63,611 bases of DNA from Actinomycetes bacterium (GTDB taxonomy: Bacteria; Actinomycetota; Actinomycetes; S36-B12): contig JAHECS010000004.1 of assembly GCA_024641635.1 (NCBI GenBank), positions 29,215-92,825 of the forward strand, in the 5' to 3' direction. Both the position numbers and the translations under genes were made by a program. The notes below the pieces were generated by a model, which saw nothing but the letters and a program-made list of their open reading frames with translations, was not told where the DNA came from and did not search any database. This document shows, piece by piece, positions 47,388 through 55,429 of the stretch (position 1 is the first letter of the stretch; every line of letters begins with the position of its first letter).

Positions 47388-48383
47388 ATGAGCGACGCGC
47401 TGCTGGGGCTGCCGCTCCCGGATGCCGGGCTGGAGGCCCATCTGGTGTCCGGGCTGGAGCGCGTCGAGGATGGTCTTCGCGACGCGGTGGCCAGCGACGA
47501 CCCGTTCGTGGCGGATGCGTCGCGCTATCTCGTCGATGCCGGAGGCAAGCGCTTCCGTCCCCTCCTGGTGCTGCTGGCGGCACAGCTCGGCGATGCCGAC
47601 GCATGGGGAGTCGTCCCCGCGGGCGTCGTCGTCGAGCTCACCCATCTGGCAACGCTGTACCACGACGACGTCATGGATGAGGCCGCCCTGCGGCGAGGCG
47701 CACCGTCGGCGAACTCGCGCTGGGACAACACGATCGCCATCCTCACGGGCGACTTCCTGTTCGCGCGGTCGTCCAGGATCCTTGCCGACCTCGGACCCGA
47801 GGCCGTCCGGATCCAGGCACACACGTTCGAGCGGCTGTGCAAGGGCCAGATCCGCGAGACCGTCGGGCCGCGAGATGGCCAGGACCCGGTCGAGCACCAC
47901 CTCGAGGTCGTGGCGGACAAGACCGGATCGCTCATCGCCGCGTCGGGTCGGTACGGGGCTCTCATGGCGGGGGCGCCCCCCGAGCACGTCGAGGCCATGA
48001 CGCAGTTCGGCGAGCGGATCGGCGTCGCGTTCCAGCTCGCGGACGACATTGTCGACATCACCTCAGAGTCGATGCAGTCCGGCAAGACCCCGGGTACGGA
48101 CCTTCGCGAGGGCATCCCCACGCTGGCAGGACTCATCGCCCTGACGAGCACGGATCCCATCGACGATCGGCTCAAGTACCTTCTCAGCCGACCCCTGCCG
48201 GATGATGCCGAGCACGCCGAGGCCCTCGCCCTGCTCCGGGCGCACCCCGCGATCGACGAGGCCCGCAAGCAGGCGCATGCCTGGTCGGACTCCGCGCGTG
48301 ACCTCCTCGAGCCGCTTCCCGCGGGAGCCGCCAGGGATGTGCTCGCGCTGCTGTGCGACTACGTCGTCTCCCGCACAGGCTGA
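47388..48383 (+). CDS. Polyprenyl diphosphate synthase (trans, menaquinone side chain)
   Basis: A 331-residue trans-isoprenyl diphosphate synthase. The first Asp-rich motif is YHDDVMDEAALRRG, the second QLADDIVDI, and GGKRFRP lies upstream as expected. The small residues before the first motif (ATLYHDD) favour a long chain. Placed after nuo and the men genes it most likely makes the menaquinone tail used by MenA, like mycobacterial GrcC-type enzymes. Chain length cannot be fixed from sequence. Confidence 0.9.
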   Translation: MSDALLGLPLPDAGLEAHLVSGLERVEDGLRDAVASDDPFVADASRYLVDAGGKRFRPLLVLLAAQLGDADAWGVVPAGVVVELTHLATLYHDDVMDEAALRRGAPSANSRWDNTIAILTGDFLFARSSRILADLGPEAVRIQAHTFERLCKGQIRETVGPRDGQDPVEHHLEVVADKTGSLIAASGRYGALMAGAPPEHVEAMTQFGERIGVAFQLADDIVDITSESMQSGKTPGTDLREGIPTLAGLIALTSTDPIDDRLKYLLSRPLPDDAEHAEALALLRAHPAIDEARKQAHAWSDSARDLLEPLPAGAARDVLALLCDYVVSRTG

Positions 48384-48400
48384 CGCGGCGAGCGGACGGA

Positions 48401-48432
48401 CCGGGCTCCCCGTACCTGCGGGCGGAGCCGGG
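48401..48432 (+). terminator. Hairpin after polyprenyl synthase
   Basis: CCGGGCTCC and GGAGCCGGG pair over 9 bases with one mismatch, loop of 14 bases, 18 bases after the stop codon. No T tract follows. A plausible intrinsic-like terminator between prenyl synthase and the MFS gene. Confidence 0.35.
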
Positions 48433-48458
48433 CCGGCAGAAGTGGTCTAGATGACTGA

Positions 48459-48464
48459 TACCGT
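48459..48464 (+). promoter_or_regulatory. -10 box (TACCGT) for leaderless start at 48471
   Basis: TACCGT ends 6 bases before the ATG of the MFS transporter, the same hexamer as upstream of the DUF4229 gene. Confidence 0.58.
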
Positions 48465-48470
48465 CCCGGC

Positions 48471-49661
48471 ATGCCCCGCACGGTCGTCCATGCCCCGGCT
48501 CGACCCATCCACGACCGGCCCACGTTCGTCGCCTACGCCTCGTTGGGCACGTGGTCGTGGTTCGTCTACGGCTTCGGTGCCAGCCTGGCCCTCCTTCGTG
48601 ACGACCAGGGCACCTCGGCGTCGCTCGGAGGCCTGCACGGCACGGCACTGGCGGCCGGCGGGATCATCGGCGCCCTGCTCACCCCCCGGCTGAACCATCG
48701 CTTCGGGCGCGGGCCGGTTGCCAGGTTCGGCGCCCTCGGAGCTGCCGCGGGGATCGTGTGGTTCCTGTGGCCCGGAATGCCCGTGTCCGGGACCCTGACG
48801 GCGATCTTCGTGACCTGCTTCTTCGGGAACATCGTCGTCGTGGGTGTGAACTCCTTCCTGGCCACCCATCAGGGGCCCTCGAGCCCTGCCGCGTTCACCG
48901 AGAGCACCGGAGTCGCGGCCCTCATGGGCCTGCTCGCACCACTCGGGGTCGGTCTGGCGACGTCCAGCGTCCTGGGCTGGCGGGCCGGGCTGCTCGTGAC
49001 CGTTGGCGCCTTCGTCGTCGTCGAGGTCGTACGAGGTCGTCACCTCGCGGTCTACGGAGGGGCCGGCCAGGTCAGGACGCGCCGTGAGACGGGATCGCTC
49101 CCGGCGTTGACGTGGTGGGCCCTTGTCGCCGGCATGTGCTACATCGGCGCGGAGTTCTGCCTCAGCCTGTGGGGGGTGGACCTGCTCCGCGAGAGGGCCG
49201 GGCTCAGCCCAGCCGCCGCAGCGGCCGGACTCAGCACCGTGACGGGGGGACTGTTCGTCGGCCGGGTCTTCGGGGTCAGGCTCGCCGAGCGGATCGCGTC
49301 CGAGCGGCTGCTCCGGCTGTCCCTGGTGGTCGGGGGGCTCGCGTTCGCGGCAGCGTGGATGGCGACCAGCCCGGCCGCCATCCTCGTCGCGTTGTTCCTC
49401 ACCGGGGTGGGACTGTCCCTGTCGTGGCCGCTGAACATGTCCAGGATCATCCGGGCGGCTGCAGGCAACGCCGACCGCGCGGCGGCGCTGGCTCTGGCCT
49501 TCACCACGACGGCGATCGGCGTGGCCCCTTTTGCACTCGGCGCCCTCGCGGCGTCAGTCCACGTGCACACCGCATTCCTTCTCGTGCCTGCCCTGCTCCT
49601 GGTCACCTTGGTGCTCGTGGTCGTCCGGCCCGTCCCCGAAGGCTCGGAGAACCCGGCCTGA
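48471..49661 (+). CDS. MFS transporter
   Basis: A 396-residue major facilitator protein with about twelve hydrophobic helices and a cytosolic loop after helix 6 (VRTRRETGS). The family A-motif is weak (TPRLNHRFGRGPVARFG between helices 2 and 3). No specific substrate can be named. Own leaderless promoter; convergent with rarD, sharing a hairpin at the joint 3' end. Confidence 0.82.
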   Translation: MPRTVVHAPARPIHDRPTFVAYASLGTWSWFVYGFGASLALLRDDQGTSASLGGLHGTALAAGGIIGALLTPRLNHRFGRGPVARFGALGAAAGIVWFLWPGMPVSGTLTAIFVTCFFGNIVVVGVNSFLATHQGPSSPAAFTESTGVAALMGLLAPLGVGLATSSVLGWRAGLLVTVGAFVVVEVVRGRHLAVYGGAGQVRTRRETGSLPALTWWALVAGMCYIGAEFCLSLWGVDLLRERAGLSPAAAAAGLSTVTGGLFVGRVFGVRLAERIASERLLRLSLVVGGLAFAAAWMATSPAAILVALFLTGVGLSLSWPLNMSRIIRAAAGNADRAAALALAFTTTAIGVAPFALGALAASVHVHTAFLLVPALLLVTLVLVVVRPVPEGSENPA

Positions 49662-49689
49662 CGGACGCCCCGTCCCCGGCGACGGTCAG
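49658..49689. terminator. Bidirectional terminator candidate between MFS and rarD
   Basis: CTGACGGACGCC and GGCGACGGTCAG form a 12-position stem with two mismatches and an 8-base loop. It includes the stop codons of both convergent genes, so it could end transcription from either side. Confidence 0.4.
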
Positions 49690-50636
49690 TCGGGCTCGAT
49701 GACCTCGAGGGCGTCGGTCGCGCTCGGCCGGCTGCGGGCGTTGCGCAGGCCGTCGACGCTCATCACGACAAGCGACGCCCAGACCAGCAGGAAGCCGATC
49801 CAGCGGGTGGTCGACATCTGCTCGCCGAAGACGAACACGCCGAGCAGGAACTGGAACACGGGGGTGAAGTACTGCAGGAGCCCAAGGCTCGACAGCGGGA
49901 TCCGGGTGGCGGCTCCGCCGAAGGCCAGCAGCGGGATCGCGGTCACCGGCCCCAGGAGGACGAGAAGGATGACCCACGAGGGGTCCCCGGAGGTCATGGC
50001 GGACTCGCCCTGGAGTGCGAACCAGGCCATGACGAGCAGGGCCAGCGGCGCCAGCGTGGCGGTCTCGATGGTGAGGCTCTCCACGGAGCCGACGCCCACC
50101 TGCTTCTTGATGAGGCCGTAGATGGCGAAGGAGAAGGCCAGGACGAGGCTGATCCACGGCGGCCGTCCGTAGCTCACGGTCAGGACGGCGACGGCGGCCA
50201 CGGCGATCCCCACGGCGATCCACTGGCCCCGTCTCAGGCGTTCCTTCAGGACGAGGACGCCGAGGGCGACGGAGACGAGGGGGTTGATGAAGTAGCCCAG
50301 CGAGGCCTCCACGACCTGGTCGCTGACGACGGCCCAGACGTACACGCCCCAGTTGAAGGCGAGGAACCCGGCGGCGATGGCCAGCCGGACGACGTTGCGA
50401 GGCACGCGCGCGCTGGACAGGGTCCTCGACCACGACCGGGTCATCGAGGTGAGGACGGCGAGGAACACCAGCGACCAGACGACCCGGTTGGCGACGATCT
50501 CAACCGGCGAGACTCCGTCGAGGAGGTGGAAGTACAGAGGGAAGAGCCCCCACAGGCCGTACGCGACGAAGCCGAGGAGCGTGCCGACCCCGGCCTGGGA
50601 TGCCGGCAGGTGCGGTCGGCTCAGCTGACGGTCCAC
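49686..50636 (-). CDS. rarD: EamA family transporter RarD
   Basis: A 316-residue drug/metabolite transporter with about ten helices in two EamA repeats. The segment GLWGLFPLYFHLLDGVSPVEIVANRVVWSL at the N-terminus is diagnostic of RarD (chloramphenicol-sensitive protein family). The GTG start overlaps the end of korB by 16 bases on the same strand, so it may be read from the kor transcript. The transported compound is unknown. Confidence 0.87.
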   Translation of the reverse strand: MDRQLSRPHLPASQAGVGTLLGFVAYGLWGLFPLYFHLLDGVSPVEIVANRVVWSLVFLAVLTSMTRSWSRTLSSARVPRNVVRLAIAAGFLAFNWGVYVWAVVSDQVVEASLGYFINPLVSVALGVLVLKERLRRGQWIAVGIAVAAVAVLTVSYGRPPWISLVLAFSFAIYGLIKKQVGVGSVESLTIETATLAPLALLVMAWFALQGESAMTSGDPSWVILLVLLGPVTAIPLLAFGGAATRIPLSSLGLLQYFTPVFQFLLGVFVFGEQMSTTRWIGFLLVWASLVVMSVDGLRNARSRPSATDALEVIEPD

Positions 50637-51673
50637 GTGTCACTGCCGTTCAGCAGCGACTGGAGATCGCCGACGCCCTTCTTCTCGATGACGTCGTCGA
50701 TCTGCTGACGGGCCATGCGCCCGTACGAGGGGCGCTCGATGTCCCTGAAGACCCCGATGGGCGTGTTCTGCAGCGTGCGGGGGTTGGCCAGGCGGCTCAG
50801 GGCGAAGGCGAGTCCAGGGTCCTTCGCGTGTGCGTCATGCCGGATGATCGCGTCCTCGCCGACCTCGGCAACCGGAACGACCTTGATGTGTCCGTCCGCC
50901 GTACGAGTGACCCCCTTCTCGTTGTCGGCTCCGAACCGGATCGGCTCGCCGTGGACGAGCCGCATCATGGCGTCGTCACGGGAGTCGTTGTCCTTGAGCG
51001 GCTGCCACGCGCCGTCGTTGAAGATGTTGCAGTTCTGGTAGATCTCGACGAGGGCGGTGCCCTCGTGGCCAGCCGCCTGGCGGAGCACCTCGGTCATGTG
51101 CTTGCGGTCCGAGTCGATGGTGCGGGCCACGAAGGTGGCCTCGGCGCCGAGCGCCAGCGAGACCGGGTTGAAGGCGTAGTCGAGCGATCCCTCGGGTGTG
51201 GACTTGGTGATCTTGCCCTGCTCCGAGGTGGGGGAGTACTGCCCCTTCGTCAGCCCGTAGATCCGGTTGTTGAACAGCAGGATCTTCAGGTTCACGTTGC
51301 GTCGCAGGGCGTGGATGAGGTGGTTGCCCCCGATGGACAGCGCGTCGCCGTCGCCGGTGATGACCCAGATGGACAGGTCGGGGCGTGAGATCGCCAGCCC
51401 GGTCGCGATCGCGGGGGCCCGGCCGTGGATCGAGTGCATGCCGAAGGTGTTCATGTAGTACGGGAAGCGGGAGGAGCACCCGATTCCGGAGATGAAGACG
51501 ATGTTCTCGCGGGCGAGTCCGAGCTCCGGCAGGAAGCTCTGGACGTTCGACAGGATGGAGTAGTCGCCGCAGCCCGGGCACCAGCGCACCTCCTGGTCGG
51601 ACTTGAAGTCCTTCGCCGACAGCGGCAGCTCGGACTTCGGGACGAGGGAGAGGGCGGGGTAGGTGTCGGTCAT
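50621..51673 (-). CDS. korB: 2-Oxoacid:ferredoxin oxidoreductase, beta subunit
   Basis: A 350-residue thiamine-diphosphate subunit. CPGCGDY near residue 33 provides Fe-S or ThDP-site cysteines, GIGCSSRFPYYM follows, and the ThDP motif is GDGDALSIGGNHLIHALRRN. With KorA it decarboxylates 2-oxoglutarate to succinyl-CoA and reduces ferredoxin, replacing or supplementing the dehydrogenase complex. ATG 51673 is chosen by resemblance to actinobacterial KorB; GTG 51685, overlapping the korA stop as GTGA, is the alternative. The lack of a delta (ferredoxin) subunit is normal for this type. Confidence 0.92.
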   Translation of the reverse strand: MTDTYPALSLVPKSELPLSAKDFKSDQEVRWCPGCGDYSILSNVQSFLPELGLARENIVFISGIGCSSRFPYYMNTFGMHSIHGRAPAIATGLAISRPDLSIWVITGDGDALSIGGNHLIHALRRNVNLKILLFNNRIYGLTKGQYSPTSEQGKITKSTPEGSLDYAFNPVSLALGAEATFVARTIDSDRKHMTEVLRQAAGHEGTALVEIYQNCNIFNDGAWQPLKDNDSRDDAMMRLVHGEPIRFGADNEKGVTRTADGHIKVVPVAEVGEDAIIRHDAHAKDPGLAFALSRLANPRTLQNTPIGVFRDIERPSYGRMARQQIDDVIEKKGVGDLQSLLNGSDTWTVS

Positions 51674-51681
51674 GTCCTGTC

Positions 51682-53559
51682 TCACTCGGTCTCGTTGGAG
51701 AGGTCTTCGACGGCGGCGGTGATCGCCGCGCCCAGCTCGGTCGACTTGAACGGCATGCCGCGCACCTGGTTGACGCCTTGGATGTCGACGAGGAATCTCG
51801 CCCGTAGCAGCATGGACAGCTGGCCGAGGTTCATCTCGGGGACGAGCACCCGCTCATACGCGTTGAGGACGTCGCCCAGGTTCCGCGGGAAGGGGTTGAG
51901 GTAGCGCAGGTGAGCCTGGGCGACCTTGACCCCGGAGCGCCGGGTGACCTCCACGGCCGCGCCGATCGGGCCGTAGGTGGAGCCCCAGCCGAGAACGAGG
52001 ACGCGGGCGTCCCCCGTGGGATCGTCCACCTCGAGGCCGGGAATGGTGTCCGCGATGGCGTCGACCTTCGCCTGCCTCAGCCGGACCATGCGGTCGTGGT
52101 TCTCCGGGTCGTACGAGATCGAGCCGGTGCCGTCGGCCTTCTCCAGGCCGCCGATCCGGTGCTCGAGGCCCTTCGTCCCGGGGATGGCCCAGGGTCGCGC
52201 CAGCGTCTCGGGGTCGCGCAGGTAGGGCCAGAACGACTCGGCGCCGTCCTCGTCGACGTGGTTCGGGCCGGTGGCGAAGTCGGGGTCGATGGTGGGCAGG
52301 GAGTCGACGTCGGGCACGAGCCAGGGCTCGGACCCGTTGGCCAGGTAGCCGTCCGACAGCAGGAAGACCGGCGTGCGGTACTCGATGGCGATGCGAGCGG
52401 CCTCCATGGCTGCGTAGAAGCAGTCGGACGGCGACTGCGGCGCGACGATGGGCACCGGAGACTCGCCGTTGCGACCGAACATCGCCTGGAGGAGGTCGGA
52501 CTGCTCCGTCTTGGTCGGCAGGCCGGTCGACGGGCCGCCGCGCTGCACGTCGACGACCACGAGCGGCAGCTCGAGGGACACCGCCAGGCCGATGGCCTCG
52601 GACTTGAGTGCGATCCCGGGGCCGGAGGTCGTCGTCACCGCGAGGGCCCCGCCGTACGCGGCGCCGATGGCCGAGCCGACGCCGGCGATCTCGTCCTCGG
52701 CCTGGAAGGTCAGCACGCCGAAGCGGTGGTTCTTCGCCAGCTCGTGGAGGATGTCGGAGGCCGGGGTGATCGGGTACGAGCCGAGGAAGAGGGGCAGCCC
52801 CGAGCGCTTGGACGCTGCGATGAGCCCGAAGGCCAGGGCGGGGTTGCCGGAGATGTTCCGGTAGGTGCCGGCCGGCAGGGGAGCGGGGGCCACCTCGTAC
52901 TGGACCGAGAAGGACTCCGTCGTCTCGCCGAACGACCAGCCCGCCTCGAAGGCTGCGAGGTTCGCGGCGAGGATCTCCGGCTTGCTGGCGAACTTCGACT
53001 TCAGGAACTCGCGCGTCCCCTCGGCGCCTCGCGAGTAGAGCCACGACAGGAGCCCGAGGGCGTACATGTTCTTCGCCCGCTCGGCCTCCTTCTTGGAGAG
53101 GTCGAAGTCCTTGAGCGCCTCCACGGTCTGCGAGGTCAGGGCGACCGCATGGACGTTGTAGGGCTCGAGCGAGCCGTCCTCGAGCGGGTTGGCCTTGTAG
53201 CCCACCTTCTCGAGGTTCCGCTTGGTGAACTCGTCGGTGTTGACGATGAGGTCGGCACCGCGGGGCAGGTCGGCGATATTCGCCTTGAGGGCGGCGGGGT
53301 TCATCGCCACCAGGACGTTCGGCACGTCACCGGGGGTCGTGATGTCGTGATCGGCGAAGGCGAGCTGGAAGGCCGACACCCCCGGCACGGTGCCTGCTGG
53401 CGCACGGATCTCCGCGGGGAAGTCCGGCAGCGTGGACAGGTCGTTGCCCAGTCCGGCGGTCTCGGAGGTGAAGCGGTCACCGGTGAGCTGCATGCCGTCG
53501 CCGGAGTCCCCGGCGAACCTGATGACGACGCGATGGAGGTTGACGACCTTCTTGGTCAC
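51682..53559 (-). CDS. korA: 2-Oxoacid:ferredoxin oxidoreductase, fused gamma-alpha subunit
   Basis: A 625-residue fusion: the gamma domain (residues about 8-190, opening RFAGDSGDGMQLTG) followed by the alpha domain (about 215-620) with SYPITPASDILHELAK and TTTSGPGIALKSEAIGLA. This order is typical of actinobacterial KorA. GTG start with GAGGAAG 3-4 bases upstream. Coupled to korB. Reduced ferredoxin must be re-oxidised; the divergent NuoB/C/I-like genes 147 bases away are possible partners, which is inference. Confidence 0.93.
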   Translation of the reverse strand: MTKKVVNLHRVVIRFAGDSGDGMQLTGDRFTSETAGLGNDLSTLPDFPAEIRAPAGTVPGVSAFQLAFADHDITTPGDVPNVLVAMNPAALKANIADLPRGADLIVNTDEFTKRNLEKVGYKANPLEDGSLEPYNVHAVALTSQTVEALKDFDLSKKEAERAKNMYALGLLSWLYSRGAEGTREFLKSKFASKPEILAANLAAFEAGWSFGETTESFSVQYEVAPAPLPAGTYRNISGNPALAFGLIAASKRSGLPLFLGSYPITPASDILHELAKNHRFGVLTFQAEDEIAGVGSAIGAAYGGALAVTTTSGPGIALKSEAIGLAVSLELPLVVVDVQRGGPSTGLPTKTEQSDLLQAMFGRNGESPVPIVAPQSPSDCFYAAMEAARIAIEYRTPVFLLSDGYLANGSEPWLVPDVDSLPTIDPDFATGPNHVDEDGAESFWPYLRDPETLARPWAIPGTKGLEHRIGGLEKADGTGSISYDPENHDRMVRLRQAKVDAIADTIPGLEVDDPTGDARVLVLGWGSTYGPIGAAVEVTRRSGVKVAQAHLRYLNPFPRNLGDVLNAYERVLVPEMNLGQLSMLLRARFLVDIQGVNQVRGMPFKSTELGAAITAAVEDLSNETE

Positions 53560-53694
53560 GGGCTTCCTCAGTTGGGCGAAGGACTCGTTGGCTCCGGTCG
53601 TTCACATCGTGTGCTCGCGGCCGTGAAAGCTGTTTATTAGGACGTCCAAGGAGAATACACCCGCCGTCGGGCCGATGGGCAGGCGCCACGTGAA

Positions 53695-53700
53695 TAGGGT
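53695..53700 (+). promoter_or_regulatory. -10 box (TAGGGT) for leaderless start at 53707
   Basis: TAGGGT ends 6 bases before the GTG of the NuoB-like gene, so the NuoBCI-like cluster has its own leaderless promoter, divergent from korA. Confidence 0.58.
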
Positions 53701-53706
53701 GGCGAC

Positions 53707-54126
53707 GTGATCGAGGGCCGCACCTATCGGGTTGCCGAGGCTCCCAGCCTGCGTGTGCAGGTGGCGAACCTCGGCCTCGCGTGCTGCGCGCTGGAGGTCG
53801 AGTCCGCGGTCCGGATGGGCCTGCTGATCCCCGAGGCGGAGTCGGACGGCCCCGCGGAACGCACCGTGCTCCTGGTGTCCGGCACGGTGACCGAGCCGCT
53901 CGTCCCCGTCGTCGAGGCTGCCGTGCTGTCCGTCCCGGGCGCGTCGGTGATGGCCTTCGGCGCCTGTGCGAGCACGGGGGGCCCCTACTGGGATGCGCCC
54001 ACGGTGGTGAACGGGGTCGACCGCGTCGCGCCCGTGGACCGGTATGTCCCCGGTTGCCCGCCACGTCCGGACGCACTCATCGATGCGCTCGTGGGCCGCT
54101 CGGTCGTCGACGGAGGGTCGTCGTGA
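53707..54126 (+). CDS. NuoB-like (PSST/hydrogenase small subunit-like) Fe-S protein
   Basis: A 139-residue protein, 45 shorter than the operon NuoB. All four ligands of an N2-type 4Fe-4S cluster are kept: Cys26-Cys27 (LACCALE), Cys87 (GACASTGGPYWD) and Cys117 (PGCPPRPD). The linker between them is rewritten, so it is a divergent paralogue rather than a recent copy. The GTG is set by the leaderless promoter; the stop overlaps the NuoC-like GTG. Similar small subunits occur in group 4 hydrogenases and secondary complex-I-like clusters, but no large subunit (NuoD/hydrogenase) or membrane subunit is nearby. Confidence 0.85.
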   Translation: MIEGRTYRVAEAPSLRVQVANLGLACCALEVESAVRMGLLIPEAESDGPAERTVLLVSGTVTEPLVPVVEAAVLSVPGASVMAFGACASTGGPYWDAPTVVNGVDRVAPVDRYVPGCPPRPDALIDALVGRSVVDGGSS

Positions 54127-54581
54127 CGACAGTCGACGCACGGGAGTGGGCAGGGGCACTGTCCGAGGCCGCATCGAAGGGCTACGTCTATCTCGACCTG
54201 CTGACGGCCGTCGACGACGGCGATCGGATCGACGTGATCGCCCGGGTGCTCGACCCGTCGACGATGGACGCCGTGATGCTGACGACGTCCGTCGCCTCGG
54301 AAGATCCACTCCTCCCGAGCATCGTCGCCAGCCACCCGGCAGCGGCCTGGCACGAGCGCGAGACCGCGGAGATGTTCGGCGTCACGTTCGCGGGCCACCC
54401 GGACCCGCGGCCCCTCATCCTTCGTTCCGTCCACGAGCGCCCGCCCCTGCGCAGGTCCACGCCACTCGTCGAGCGGCTCGCGACGCCCTGGCCTGCAGCC
54501 GTCGACCCGGCCGTCGAGCGCCGGCCCCGTCGACAGCAGCTGCCGCCCGGGGTGCGGACGGAGTGGGTGGACCAGCCGTGA
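54123..54581 (+). CDS. NuoC-like protein
   Basis: A 152-residue protein with the 30-kDa subunit signature HERETAEMFGVTFAGHPDPRPLIL at about residues 78-101, preceded by the alpha/beta domain (YVYLDLLTAVDD, IDVIARVLD). It lacks the N-terminal extension of the operon NuoC. The GTG overlaps the NuoB-like stop by 4 bases and its stop overlaps the NuoI-like start, so the three are translated together. It would dock a NuoD- or hydrogenase-type partner, none of which is encoded in the cluster. Confidence 0.85.
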   Translation: MTTVDAREWAGALSEAASKGYVYLDLLTAVDDGDRIDVIARVLDPSTMDAVMLTTSVASEDPLLPSIVASHPAAAWHERETAEMFGVTFAGHPDPRPLILRSVHERPPLRRSTPLVERLATPWPAAVDPAVERRPRRQQLPPGVRTEWVDQP

Positions 54582-54910
54582 CCGCACTGCCCCGCAGGGG
54601 CGTCATCGCCCTCATTCCCGACGACTGCACCTCGTGCCTCATCTGCGTGCAGGAGTGCCCGACCTGGTGCATCTCGTTGGACAGCCACACTGAGCAGGTG
54701 GCCGAGCCGGGAGCTCGCCGTCCGCGCACCGTGAGCGTGCTGGACCGGTTCACGATCGATTTCGGGCTGTGCATGTACTGCGGCATCTGCGTCGATGTGT
54801 GCCCGTTCGACGCGCTGGCCTGGGCACCCGATGTCGACTACTCGGCCGCCAGCCGCCCCGGGCTGGTGCAGGACACCGGCACCCTCGCCTCGTGGAGGAT
54901 CGATGACTGA
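54578..54910 (+). CDS. NuoI-like 2x[4Fe-4S] ferredoxin-type protein
   Basis: A 110-residue protein with two intact cluster motifs, CTSCLICVQECP near residues 17-28 and CMYCGICVDVCP near 65-76. It is shorter than NuoI and lacks its membrane-facing N-terminus. It could pass electrons between ferredoxin reduced by KorAB and the NuoB-like cluster. The GTG overlaps the NuoC-like stop by 4 bases; its stop overlaps the start of the next gene. Electron partner is inferred only. Confidence 0.86.
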   Translation: MTALPRRGVIALIPDDCTSCLICVQECPTWCISLDSHTEQVAEPGARRPRTVSVLDRFTIDFGLCMYCGICVDVCPFDALAWAPDVDYSAASRPGLVQDTGTLASWRIDD

Positions 54911-55370
54911 CCCTGTCACTCCGATGGACCCGATCGAGGAGCGGCGACTGGCCTCGGAGCTGTTCAACCACGTGTGGGCGCTGCTCGACACGCCCGAGCG
55001 CTCCCCCGAACTGGACGACGCGATGGTGCATGCAGCCCACGCGAGCCGGTGGCACTGGGGTCGGGTTGGTGGACCCGAGCAGTCCGCGGTCGGGGAGTGG
55101 CAGTGCTCCCGGGTGTACGCCGTGCTGGGTCGACCGGAGGCCGCCCTGCACCATGCGCGGCGCTGCCTGGAGCTCAGCGCCCTCGACGTGGTCGATCCCT
55201 TCGTCGAGGCCTCAGCCCATGAGGCGATGGCCCGGGCCCTCGCCCTTGCCGGCGACATGGACGGAGCCCGCGCCGAGCGCAACGCGGCCTACGCGATCGC
55301 GGTGGACCTCGAGGACGACGACGACCGCGGGGTCATCGAGAGCGATCTGGGCACTCTCCCGATCGACTGA
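54903..55370 (+). CDS. Helical-repeat (TPR-like) protein of unknown function
   Basis: A 155-residue all-helical protein. Repeated helix pairs such as SRVYAVLGRPEAALHHARRCLEL and MARALALAGDMDGARAERNAAYAIA have the spacing of tetratricopeptide repeats (Ala/Gly at small positions), so it may be a scaffold or assembly factor. Its ATG overlaps the NuoI-like stop by 8 bases, placing it in the same mini-operon. No enzyme motif is visible. Confidence 0.75.
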   Translation: MTDPVTPMDPIEERRLASELFNHVWALLDTPERSPELDDAMVHAAHASRWHWGRVGGPEQSAVGEWQCSRVYAVLGRPEAALHHARRCLELSALDVVDPFVEASAHEAMARALALAGDMDGARAERNAAYAIAVDLEDDDDRGVIESDLGTLPID

Positions 55371-55429
55371 CGATCACGCTGCTGCGGCTCTGTGGTGCGT
55401 CGAGACACGAGCGAGGGCACTGCCGTGCC

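Noticed and set aside
53599-53606. Rex half-site TGTGAACG on the minus strand upstream of korA
   Set aside because: The left half matches perfectly but the right half has no resemblance to a Rex site, so it is insufficient alone.
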